In this document: positions 8,107-14,215 of the stretch, piece after piece
How the letters are laid out: every line of letters starts with the position of its first letter
How positions within the stretch are numbered: the stretch's first letter is position 1
DNA from: JBECKR01 sp040235415
GTDB taxonomy: Bacteria; Acidobacteriota; Polarisedimenticolia; Polarisedimenticolales; Polarisedimenticolaceae
Length of the DNA: 14,215 bases
Reading direction: 5' to 3'
Assembly: GCA_040235415.1 (NCBI GenBank)
Contig: JBECKR010000253.1
Span: 1-14,215, forward strand
Position numbers and translations under genes: made by a program
The notes under the pieces: generated by a model
What the model saw: only the letters and a program-made list of their open reading frames with translations
What the model was told of the DNA's origin: nothing
Databases searched by the model: none

Positions 8107-9576
8107 TTATGCGGTGTGGTCCCGCGCAAACAGGACGAAGGGCGTGACTAGCATAATCGCAGCGTCTAGGATAAGAGAGCGACGTTCGACGTAGTACAAG
8201 TCATACCGTATGTTGTCGTGAATACGGAACGCGCGGTCGGCGCTGATTTGCCAGAGCCCGGTCACCCCGGGCTTTACCAACAATCGCAGCTTTTGGATGC
8301 CGTTGTACTCTCCGACGACAAACGGCATCTCGGGCCGCGGGCCCACGAGGCTCATTTCCCCTCGTACAACGTTGAACAACTGCGGCAGCTCATCGATGCT
8401 CGATTTTCGGAGCCACTTACCCACAGTTGTGATTCGGGGGTCGCCGGAATCCGTTGGGTGCGGAGCATACTTGGGAGCATCGGTTCGCATCGTCCGAAGC
8501 TTAAAGATTGTGAACTGTCGGCCGTTCAGTCCGATTCTCGTCTGTCGGAAGAGGACGGGTCCGGGCGACGTGAGTTTGACGAGAAGCGAACCGAGGAGAA
8601 GGAGCGGCGAGGTGAAGACGAGGAGGGTTGACGCGGCGACGAGGTCCACGGCACGCTTCACGAAGTCGTAAACTGCGCTGGACTCCGCGGCGCGCCTCGA
8701 GAACACCGGCATCCCCGCGATCTGGCCGAAAGTTAGAGACGCGAACAGCAGATCGCCCGCGCTCGGAACGCAGTAGAACTCCATCCCGCGAGCTTCGAGT
8801 TGAGCCACGAGATGCGCGATGCGGCTCGACGGCGCAGATGGCATCGCGAGGAACACTGCCTCCGGATGGAGGCTTCTGACGGCACCGTCAAGGTCCGACT
8901 CTCCTCCCAGCACAGGTAGCCGCTCGCCGTCGGTGCCAGCGCCGACCTTGACCTCCACGCCGCGGAGTTCCGGCTTGTCGTCGAGAAAAGCGACTGGGAC
9001 GAGCCCGAGGTGATGCTCGTCGAGCAGGTGCTGCGCCAGGACGCGCCCCGTTTCCCCGGCTCCGTAGACGAGGACGGGACGTCGGCGCGTCGACATGTAG
9101 CGATCTTGCATCCACCACCAGAAGAAGCGCTGGGCCGTCAGCGCCAAGATTACCGCGGGAAGGACCGCAAGCATCGTTACACGAGAATACGAGGTCAACC
9201 GCACGAGGAACGAAACGACGAGCGTCAGCGCCATTCCCGTTCCCACTGCGACGATGATCCGCCGGATCGATTCGATCCGGAGCAACCCCCTCTCTCTGGA
9301 GTATTCGCCCGTGCCATGGAGCGCAAACACCGTGAGCGCCGAGCCCAGGAGATCGAGTTGCAGGTACAGCGCCGGGTTGAAGTGCGCGCGACCGATCCCG
9401 GATTCGAGGTACAACAGGTAGGTCAGCGCGGCCGCGAGAGAGATCGTCACGAAATCCGCGAGCGCCTGGCTCGCCTGCCACCATAACCGGGGGCTCAAGC
9501 GGACACGCGCCCCCATGGGGCGCGCGGGACGGACACCCGTTCGGACGGACGCCCCATCCAGGGCACCTTCCGTCAT
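8107..9576 (-). CDS. Polyprenyl-phosphate sugar-1-phosphate transferase (WbaP/WcaJ-type priming enzyme)
   Basis: The 489-residue protein has the full architecture of exopolysaccharide-priming glycosylphosphotransferases. Membrane segments lie at about 37-57, 72-88, 106-126 and 133-149. A Rossmann-like CoA-binding-type domain starts at VLVYGAGETGRVLAQHL (168-184). Another hydrophobic segment lies at about 311-335. The catalytic Bac_transf domain follows: FKLRTMRTDA (358-367), SSIDELPQLFNVVRGEMSLVGPRPE (392-416, with the Asp395-Glu396 dyad) and KPGVTGLWQI (435-444). It transfers a hexose-1-phosphate from an NDP-sugar to undecaprenyl phosphate in the inner membrane, the first step of repeat-unit assembly; the sugar cannot be told from sequence. 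The ATG has AGGAG (plus 9587-9591) ten bases upstream. It diverges from the TPR gene. Confidence 0.95.
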   Translation of the reverse strand: MTEGALDGASVRTGVRPARPMGARVRLSPRLWWQASQALADFVTISLAAALTYLLYLESGIGRAHFNPALYLQLDLLGSALTVFALHGTGEYSRERGLLRIESIRRIIVAVGTGMALTLVVSFLVRLTSYSRVTMLAVLPAVILALTAQRFFWWWMQDRYMSTRRRPVLVYGAGETGRVLAQHLLDEHHLGLVPVAFLDDKPELRGVEVKVGAGTDGERLPVLGGESDLDGAVRSLHPEAVFLAMPSAPSSRIAHLVAQLEARGMEFYCVPSAGDLLFASLTFGQIAGMPVFSRRAAESSAVYDFVKRAVDLVAASTLLVFTSPLLLLGSLLVKLTSPGPVLFRQTRIGLNGRQFTIFKLRTMRTDAPKYAPHPTDSGDPRITTVGKWLRKSSIDELPQLFNVVRGEMSLVGPRPEMPFVVGEYNGIQKLRLLVKPGVTGLWQISADRAFRIHDNIRYDLYYVERRSLILDAAIMLVTPFVLFARDHTA

Positions 9577-9592
9577 TGTTTCGCCGCTCCTA

Positions 9593-9611
9593 CGAGGTTC
9601 AACGAACCTCG
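9593..9611. promoter_or_regulatory. Perfect 8-bp inverted repeat upstream of the priming transferase
   Basis: CGAGGTTC and GAACCTCG flank the triplet AAC. The repeat lies one base upstream of the AGGAG ribosome-binding site of the priming transferase, in the 169-bp divergent region. As RNA it would fold into a hairpin in the leader; as DNA it could be an operator. Which one is not shown by the sequence. Confidence 0.4.
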
Positions 9612-9645
9612 GACGACATCCCCGACCCCCAGCTCCGCTTGAGCT

Positions 9646-9651
9646 TACAAT
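9646..9651 (+). promoter_or_regulatory. Possible -10 box for the TPR gene
   Basis: TACAAT matches the sigma-70 -10 consensus at five of six positions in the region diverging toward the TPR gene. I see no -35 match at 16-18 bp. If used, the transcript would have a leader of roughly 90 bases that includes the start-codon hairpin at 9723-9749. Confidence 0.22.
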
Positions 9652-9722
9652 CAGTCGGGAATCTGACGGATAGTTACAAAGAAGTCAATAGCGGTTCCCG
9701 ATTTTCTCCCGCGGCTTCCGGA

Positions 9723-9749
9723 CCGCGGAGAGTAGGATCATCTCCGTGG
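9723..9749 (+). promoter_or_regulatory. Hairpin enclosing the ribosome-binding site and GTG start of the TPR gene
   Basis: CCGCGGAGA (9723-9731) pairs with TCTCCGTGG (9741-9749) over nine bases with a single G-U wobble. The nine-base loop (9732-9740) contains the AGGA ribosome-binding site at 9734-9737, and the GTG start codon (9746-9748) is inside the stem. The geometry suggests control of translation initiation. Confidence 0.45.
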
Positions 9750-10939
9750 CGGTCAAGGACTTGAGAAGGCGAGCGATCCTGGCCGGAGCGACGGCGATGC
9801 TGACCGGCTTCGCGGGACTGTCGATCGCGGTTTATCGCACGCGGGTGGACGTCGACGCGCTCACTGCCGGATCCGGTGTGCTGGGACCCCCTGGGCGCGA
9901 ATTCACGGCCGCCGCCGAGCGTCACATGGAGGCCGGGCTCGAGATCCTAAACGACCGCACCCTTCCCGCGGCCGAGCGCCTGTCGGGCTATCGCGGGGAA
10001 CTCGCGAAGGCCGAGCGTCTACTGATCGAAGGCCTCCGAGCGCAGCCAACCCAAGCGTACGCAATCGCGAGGCTCGCCGCGGTGCGCTGGGAGCTCGACC
10101 CGCCGTTCACTGAAGAGGCGCAGGAGCCGTTCGTCGGGATGATCCGAACCGCCTCAGCGATGGCGCCCACCATGCCGCGGGTCCAGCAGAGCCTGGGTGA
10201 GCTATTGCTGCGGATGGGGCGCCCCGACGAGGGGGCCGCGTACCTCGCGCGAACCCTTGAACTCGATCCGTCGCTTGCGGACTCTGTCGTCGAGTCGATG
10301 CGTTCCGGCGGGCTCACGGCAGCCACGATGCTTGCGGCGCTACCTCGTCAGCCTGCAGTACTAGCGGCGCTATACGAGCCGTTCCGGGAGGCGGGAAAGC
10401 TGGACGCGTATGTACATGCCGTGGAGTCGACGCTGCCCGTGGCAACGCCGACGCTGCTCGGGACGTACACCACGGCGGCAATCGCGAGCGGTGAGGCTGA
10501 GGGAGCCCGCAAGCGCCTCCGAACCTTAGAATTCCTCACTAATCCCAACCTGGAAGCCGCTCGATTTCGGCAGATTGGGCGTCTCGACCTCACCCTCGAC
10601 GATCTCGGCGGCGCGCTTAGCGCGACGCGCCGCGCCCGGTCGCTGGCGCCGAGCGACCCTTGGATCGCGGACGCACTCGGGGACGTGTATCTGCGAAGCG
10701 AGCGCAGCGGGGAGGCGATCCGCGAGTACCGTGCCGCACTGGCGCTGGTCGCGCGCGGCTCGGCCAACCCGCGATTTCGAGCTCAGCTTTACCGCAAGAT
10801 CGGCCAAGCGCAGGAGGCCGCGGGCCGTCCCGACGACGCCTATGAGGCGTACCGCAAGGCGGTCGATCTCGATCCCGAAGAGTCGATCGCCTCGCGGCGT
10901 CTCGACGCGATGCATCGCGCCGCCGGCGTTGCCCCCTGA
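9746..10939 (+). CDS. Membrane-anchored tetratricopeptide-repeat protein
   Basis: The protein has 397 residues. A short basic N-terminus (KDLRRR) precedes one hydrophobic segment at about 10-30, so it is probably an inner-membrane anchor with the rest in the periplasm, or an uncleaved signal. TPR-like helix pairs are visible at about 84-118, 145-178, 272-305, 306-338 and 346-379; the last has the typical A-x-x-x-Y-x-K-A-x-x-L-x-P spacing ending AVDLDPEES. TPR proteins scaffold protein complexes, and in polysaccharide loci they often help assembly or export. That role is inferred from its place next to the priming enzyme. The GTG start has AGGA eight bases upstream; no in-frame ATG lies close by. 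Its G+C content lies between the left and right parts of the window. It converges on the SLC13 gene with 10 bp between stops and no terminator. Confidence 0.82.
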   Translation: MAVKDLRRRAILAGATAMLTGFAGLSIAVYRTRVDVDALTAGSGVLGPPGREFTAAAERHMEAGLEILNDRTLPAAERLSGYRGELAKAERLLIEGLRAQPTQAYAIARLAAVRWELDPPFTEEAQEPFVGMIRTASAMAPTMPRVQQSLGELLLRMGRPDEGAAYLARTLELDPSLADSVVESMRSGGLTAATMLAALPRQPAVLAALYEPFREAGKLDAYVHAVESTLPVATPTLLGTYTTAAIASGEAEGARKRLRTLEFLTNPNLEAARFRQIGRLDLTLDDLGGALSATRRARSLAPSDPWIADALGDVYLRSERSGEAIREYRAALALVARGSANPRFRAQLYRKIGQAQEAAGRPDDAYEAYRKAVDLDPEESIASRRLDAMHRAAGVAP

Positions 10940-10949
10940 TGCCGTCTCC

Positions 10950-12716
10950 CTACCCCCACGCCGCCACGATGACGCCGATCCCGGCCAGGAGGCAGACCGC
11001 CTTGGTCGCGAGCCCGACCCTGAGGAAGTCCGAGAAGCGGTAGCCGGCGGCGCCCGCGACCATCGCGTTCGTGTGGTAGCCGAACGGCGTCGCGAAGCTC
11101 ATCGAGGCGCCGAGCGCGACGACGATCGCGAGCGGCACGATCCCGGCCACGCCGCGCGCGGCGAGGCTCTGCGCCAGCGGGAACATCAGCGCCGCGGCGG
11201 CGACGTTCGTGACGAACTCCGTCAGGATCGAGGTCGCGACGAACAGCGCCGCGATCGCGCCCGCCGCCCCCATCCCGGCCGAGCCCGCGAGAAGCTCGCG
11301 GGCGAACGCGTCGGCCACACCGGTGCGCTCGAGCGCGGTGCCGACGCCGATCGCGCATGCGATCGTGAACAGCACCGACCACGGGAACGCGCCCCAGGTC
11401 TCGGAGGCGCGCCAGCGCCGCACGACGAGGAGCGCGACGACCCCCGCGATCGCGGCCTCGACGAGCGGGAGGATCCCGAGCGCCGCCGTCGCGACGACGC
11501 CGCCCAGGATCGCCGGCTCGACCCAATCGCGGGCGCGGAGGTGCTCGGCGACGTCCCCGGCCTCCGAGACGAGGTAGAAGTCCCGCGAGTGCCGCCAGGC
11601 CGAGGTGAAATCCTTGCCGGTCAGGAGCAGCAGGGTGTCCCCGGGGTGCAGCACGATGTCGCCGATGCGCGCCGCGATGCGCTCGCCGTGGCGGTGGACC
11701 GCGAGGATGACGGCGTCGTAGCGGCCCCGGAACTGCGCGTCGCGGATCGTCTGGCCGAGCAGCGGCGAGCTCGGGGAGACGACCGCCTCGACGAGGTGGG
11801 TGCGCTCGGACTCGAGCGGCGCGCCGCGCCCGTCGGCGCCGCCCCCGGCGGCGACGAGGCCCGGCACCGCGGTCAGCGCCTTGATCTTCGAGAGCACGCC
11901 GACGAACACGAGGTCGTCGTCCGCGCGCAGCACCGTCTCGGGGCCGATCGGGGACAGCAGGTCGCCGCCGCGCTCGACCCCGGCCAAGAACAGGCCGTCG
12001 ACGTGCCGCAGCGCCTGCACCCGGCCGCCGTCGAGCGCGCCGCCCGCGGCGACCTTGAGCCGCGCGGTGTACTCCCGCGGGTCGCGCTGGACGTCGTCCA
12101 TCGGGATGCCGCGCTCCGGCAGCAGCGCGAACGCCGCGACGAGCAGGAACGCGATCCCCGCGAGCGCGATCGGGGCGCCGTACGGCAGCAGCGTGAACAT
12201 CGCGAACGGCGGCGCCCCGGCCGCGCGCAGCATGCCGTCGACGACGAGGTTCGTCGAGGTCCCCACGAGGGTGCACGCCCCGCCCAGGACGCAGGCGAAC
12301 GACAGCGGCATCAGGAACTTCGACGGCGCGCGGCCGTGCGCCCGCGCCCAGTTCCGCAGCGCCGGGGCGTAGACCGCGACGATCGCGGTGTTCGCCATGA
12401 ACGCCGACAGCCCCGCGGCCGACAGCAGCACCCGCAGCAGGCTCGAGCGGCCGCCGTCCGAGCCCAGCAGGCGCGCCACGGTCCAGCGGATCCAGTCCGA
12501 GTGCTCGAGCGAGGACGACAGCACCAGGAGGCACCCGACGGCCGCGACCGACGGGCTCGCGAACCCCGCGAGCGCCTCGGCCGGGCTCACCGCCCCGCCG
12601 AGCACCAGCACGCCGAGCAGGATCCCGAGCGCGATCGCCGGCTCGACCCACTCGAGCGCCATGACGACGACCGCCGCGGCGACCGCCGCGAGCGTCAGCC
12701 AAGCGTGCGCCTCCAT
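10950..12716 (-). CDS. SLC13-type permease with two TrkA-C (RCK_C) domains
   Basis: The 588-residue membrane protein is arranged as an N-terminal membrane half (about 8-200), two cytoplasmic RCK_C-type domains (about 215-285 and 305-385) and a C-terminal membrane half (about 400-588). Family marks include FMANTAIVAVYAPALRNW (106-123) with the first Asn-Thr pair, GGACTLVGTSTNLVV (145-159) and, in the second half, LTEFVTNVAAAALMFPLA (498-515) and ATPFGYHTNAMV (542-553), the paired helical-hairpin elements of the DASS/SLC13 superfamily. Related proteins import sulfate, dicarboxylates or other anions, usually with sodium; the substrate is not readable here. The ATG at 12716 lacks a clear ribosome-binding site. 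Very high G+C makes its other frames open for long stretches. No functional link to the polysaccharide genes is evident. Confidence 0.9.
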   Translation of the reverse strand: MEAHAWLTLAAVAAAVVVMALEWVEPAIALGILLGVLVLGGAVSPAEALAGFASPSVAAVGCLLVLSSSLEHSDWIRWTVARLLGSDGGRSSLLRVLLSAAGLSAFMANTAIVAVYAPALRNWARAHGRAPSKFLMPLSFACVLGGACTLVGTSTNLVVDGMLRAAGAPPFAMFTLLPYGAPIALAGIAFLLVAAFALLPERGIPMDDVQRDPREYTARLKVAAGGALDGGRVQALRHVDGLFLAGVERGGDLLSPIGPETVLRADDDLVFVGVLSKIKALTAVPGLVAAGGGADGRGAPLESERTHLVEAVVSPSSPLLGQTIRDAQFRGRYDAVILAVHRHGERIAARIGDIVLHPGDTLLLLTGKDFTSAWRHSRDFYLVSEAGDVAEHLRARDWVEPAILGGVVATAALGILPLVEAAIAGVVALLVVRRWRASETWGAFPWSVLFTIACAIGVGTALERTGVADAFARELLAGSAGMGAAGAIAALFVATSILTEFVTNVAAAALMFPLAQSLAARGVAGIVPLAIVVALGASMSFATPFGYHTNAMVAGAAGYRFSDFLRVGLATKAVCLLAGIGVIVAAWG

Positions 12717-12778
12717 TCGGGGAATTTGCGCGATTCGAGGCGTTTTCGCAAGAGATTCGCGAGGCCGGGCGACGCTGC

Positions 12779-12784
12779 TACACT
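12779..12784 (+). promoter_or_regulatory. Promoter -10-like box before the barrel gene
   Basis: TACACT, followed directly by GCCCGG, ends only three bases before the ATG at 12794. The same 12-base pattern (with T for C at position 3) recurs at 14052-14063 before the next gene. No clear -35 is seen. If transcription starts 6-8 bases after the box, the barrel mRNA would be leaderless or nearly so. Confidence 0.4.
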
Positions 12785-12793
12785 GCCCGGATC

Positions 12794-14026
12794 ATGCGAG
12801 CGGTTCGGACCATCGCGGCCGGGCTCGTGCTGGCCCTCGTCTCGACCGCGGCCGCGCGCGCGGTCGAGGACCCGCTCGAGCCGCCCGACCTCGGGCGCTA
12901 CTTGAGGTGGGGCCCGTTCCGGGTCCGCCCCGGGCTGCAGCTCACCGACGTCGGGTACGACAACAACATCTTCTACCGCAACACCGACCGCCAGGGGGAC
13001 TACACCGCGGTGATCGCGCCCCGCGCCGAAGGCGTCGTCCTGTTCGGGCACCGCGCGTTCGTGACGTTCGACGAGCAGCTGCGCTACCGCACGTACGCGA
13101 AGTTCACGCGGTTCAACTACCTCGACCAGATCGGGCGGGCGCGGCTGACGGTCCCGCTCGGGAGGATCGGGGTGTTCGGGGAGGTCCGGCTCGACCGCAC
13201 CCACGACCGCCCCGCGGACCGCGAGGACATCCGCACGCTGCGCAAGCTCGACCGCGGGACGTTCGGGATCCTGTTCCGCGCCGGGGCGCGGACGCTCGTC
13301 GAGATCGCGCACGTGCGCTCGGACTTCCGCCACTCCGACCCCGACAACCTCTCGGGCGGGGTGCCGGTGTCGGCGATCCTGGACCGCGTCGAGAGCGGCG
13401 AGACCGTCGACGCGACCTGGGAGGCGCGCGGCCGGACCGCGCTGACGCTCTCGGCCTCCCGGCGCGCCATTGCGTTCGACACCCCGAGCCTGACGGGGGA
13501 CCCCGCCGACCGCCGCGACGCGACCGTGAGGAGGCTGCTCCCGGGGGTCCGGCTCGGGCTCGGCGGGGCTCTGACCGGCTCGATCGAGCTCGGGCCGGCG
13601 CGGCTCGACTACGACTCCCCCGGCCTGCGGGACTACTCCGGCGTCGTCGGCGAGGCGACCCTGGCGTACCGCGTCGGTCGGACGACCGTGCGCCTGATCG
13701 GGGAGCGCGCCGTCGACTTCTCGGTCTACGAGCAGAACAACTACTACGTCTACGACCGCGGGCGGCTCGAGGGCGTGCGCTACTTGAACCGCCTCGTCGG
13801 GCTCGAGGCGGCCTACGAGCGCGGCCGCCTGACGGTGCCCGCGACCGCGCGATCCGACCGGCTGTCGAGCTACGTCGCCGGCGTGCGCCTGCGATTCTCC
13901 GAGAACGACCTCGGACGGCGCGTCGAGTACGCCCTGAGGTTCACGCACTACGCGAGGACGTCGACCGTCCCGAGCTTCGACCGCGACCAGAACGTGTTCG
14001 GCGTCGCCGCGATCGTCGGGTACTGA
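12794..14026 (+). CDS. Outer-membrane beta-barrel protein, probable polysaccharide-locus porin
   Basis: The 410-residue precursor begins with a signal peptide: basic MRAVR, a hydrophobic core and an ARA cleavage site at 21-23. The mature part consists of alternating amphipathic strands rich in Tyr, Arg and Asp. Its beginning, FRVRPGLQLTDVGYDNNIFYRN (about 41-62), is typical of the barrel proteins (BBP2/EpsL-like) found beside exopolysaccharide genes. The last residue is Tyr, an aromatic C-terminus as expected for proteins inserted by the BAM machinery, though Phe is commoner. The protein probably forms an outer-membrane channel; export of the polysaccharide is inferred from context. There is no strong ribosome-binding site before the ATG, in keeping with a very short leader. 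Divergent from the SLC13 gene (77 bp) and followed after 58 bp by a second secreted-protein gene. Confidence 0.8.
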   Translation: MRAVRTIAAGLVLALVSTAAARAVEDPLEPPDLGRYLRWGPFRVRPGLQLTDVGYDNNIFYRNTDRQGDYTAVIAPRAEGVVLFGHRAFVTFDEQLRYRTYAKFTRFNYLDQIGRARLTVPLGRIGVFGEVRLDRTHDRPADREDIRTLRKLDRGTFGILFRAGARTLVEIAHVRSDFRHSDPDNLSGGVPVSAILDRVESGETVDATWEARGRTALTLSASRRAIAFDTPSLTGDPADRRDATVRRLLPGVRLGLGGALTGSIELGPARLDYDSPGLRDYSGVVGEATLAYRVGRTTVRLIGERAVDFSVYEQNNYYVYDRGRLEGVRYLNRLVGLEAAYERGRLTVPATARSDRLSSYVAGVRLRFSENDLGRRVEYALRFTHYARTSTVPSFDRDQNVFGVAAIVGY

Positions 14027-14051
14027 CGGTCCCGGCCCGCCGTTTTCCGGG

Positions 14052-14057
14052 TATACT
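14052..14057 (+). promoter_or_regulatory. Promoter -10-like box before the last gene
   Basis: TATACT matches the -10 consensus at five of six positions and is followed by GCCCGG, the same downstream bases as in the box at 12779. It lies 27 bases before the ATG at 14085. A -35 box at normal spacing is not evident, since the preceding bases are nearly all G and C. Confidence 0.42.
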
Positions 14058-14084
14058 GCCCGGTCGTCCGAGGTGCTCCCGCCG

Positions 14085-14215
14085 ATGAGAAAGCGCTCCG
14101 GCTCCCCCGCCCTCGTGCTCCTGCTCGCGTCGCTCGCGGCGACGGCGCCGGCCGCCGTCCGGGCGGACGACGCCGCGCGCGAGCCGCGCCGGCTCGAGGC
14201 CCGCCCGGTCGAGAC
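14085..14215 (+). CDS. 5' end of a secreted protein (partial)
   Basis: An ATG opens a frame that continues to the window edge, 43 codons. It encodes a clear signal peptide: MRKR, a hydrophobic stretch PALVLLLASLAATAPAA, then an AVRA cleavage-like site before DDAAREP. GAGG at 14070-14073 lies 11 bases upstream. The mature region seen is too short to assign. Given the barrel gene before it, a periplasmic or outer-membrane polysaccharide-export component is possible, but this is only positional. Confidence 0.6.
   Translation, partial: MRKRSGSPALVLLLASLAATAPAAVRADDAAREPRRLEARPVE

Noticed and set aside
10840..12702. Minus-strand open frame of 620 codons overlapping the SLC13 gene in another frame
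   Set aside because: It is Arg/Gly/Ala-rich with no domain pattern; stop codons are rare in any frame at this G+C content.
10575..12905. Very long plus-strand open frame (776 codons) over the SLC13 gene
   Set aside because: It is extremely Arg/Asp/Glu-rich and low-complexity. It is the antisense shadow of a real gene with clear membrane segments and family motifs, in about 80% G+C sequence.
12695..13948. Minus-strand open frame of 417 codons opposite the barrel gene
   Set aside because: It is low-complexity, without a signal or domain, while the plus strand has a signal peptide and a beta-strand pattern.
12388..14088. Plus-strand open frame of 566 codons overlapping the barrel gene
   Set aside because: It is a shifted-frame shadow rich in Arg and Pro. 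The true frame has a signal peptide and aromatic strand ends.
1..14215. CRISPR array, tRNA, rRNA, insertion sequence or prophage genes
   Set aside because: Reading both strands, I saw no regularly spaced repeats, no tRNA or rRNA signature, no transposase or integrase motifs and no terminal inverted repeats.

Overview
The window reads as part of a surface-polysaccharide (exopolysaccharide, capsule or O-antigen type) locus of a high-GC, Gram-negative bacterium, joined to much more GC-rich chromosomal sequence. Evidence for Gram-negative: a signal-peptide-bearing outer-membrane beta-barrel protein, a polyprenyl-phosphate sugar transferase and a Wzx-like flippase. Frequent GTG/TTG starts and high third-position GC fit a high-GC phylum (a myxobacterium-like, Acidobacteria-like or similar lineage), but the sequence alone does not name the organism.

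Layout. 1-141: the last 46 codons of an unidentified plus-strand gene. 362-3920 (minus): GT4 glycosyltransferase, then an NAD-dependent sugar epimerase/dehydratase, then a SAM methyltransferase with an N-terminal zinc-ribbon-like segment. Diverging from it, 4321-7087 (plus): a second GT4 glycosyltransferase and the flippase. Converging on the flippase, 7122-9576 (minus): the priming sugar-phosphate transferase followed by an FkbM-family methyltransferase. Diverging from the primer, 9746-10939 (plus): a membrane-anchored TPR protein. Converging on it, 10950-12716 (minus): an SLC13-type permease with two RCK_C/TrkA-C domains. Diverging from that, 12794-14026 (plus): the outer-membrane barrel, then the first 43 codons of a secreted protein cut by the window edge.

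How they fit together (inference from families): the primer loads a first sugar-phosphate on undecaprenyl phosphate at the inner membrane, the two GT4 enzymes extend the lipid-linked unit, the epimerase makes or remodels an NDP-sugar, the two methyltransferases may decorate the sugars, the flippase moves the unit to the periplasm, and the TPR and barrel proteins are candidates for assembly or outer-membrane export. No Wzy polymerase, Wzc/Wzz chain-length protein or Wza exporter is visible, so the locus must continue outside the window or elsewhere. The SLC13 permease looks unrelated to the pathway.

Composition changes sharply. Hand-counted 60-base lines give 25/60 G+C at 2401, 36/60 at 6301, 43/60 at 10201, 49/60 at 12001 and 46/60 at 13201. 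The left ~9.6 kb, with gaps of about 120-400 bp between genes, looks like an exchangeable polysaccharide-specificity island; the right part looks like host backbone.

I found no clear evidence of a wholly new system. The best second-look items are a ribosome-binding-site hairpin that holds the GTG start of the TPR gene, a flippase whose family-conserved N-terminus lies upstream of any canonical start codon, a 12-base promoter-like element shared by the barrel gene and the gene after it, and a G-quadruplex motif overlapping the end of the epimerase gene.
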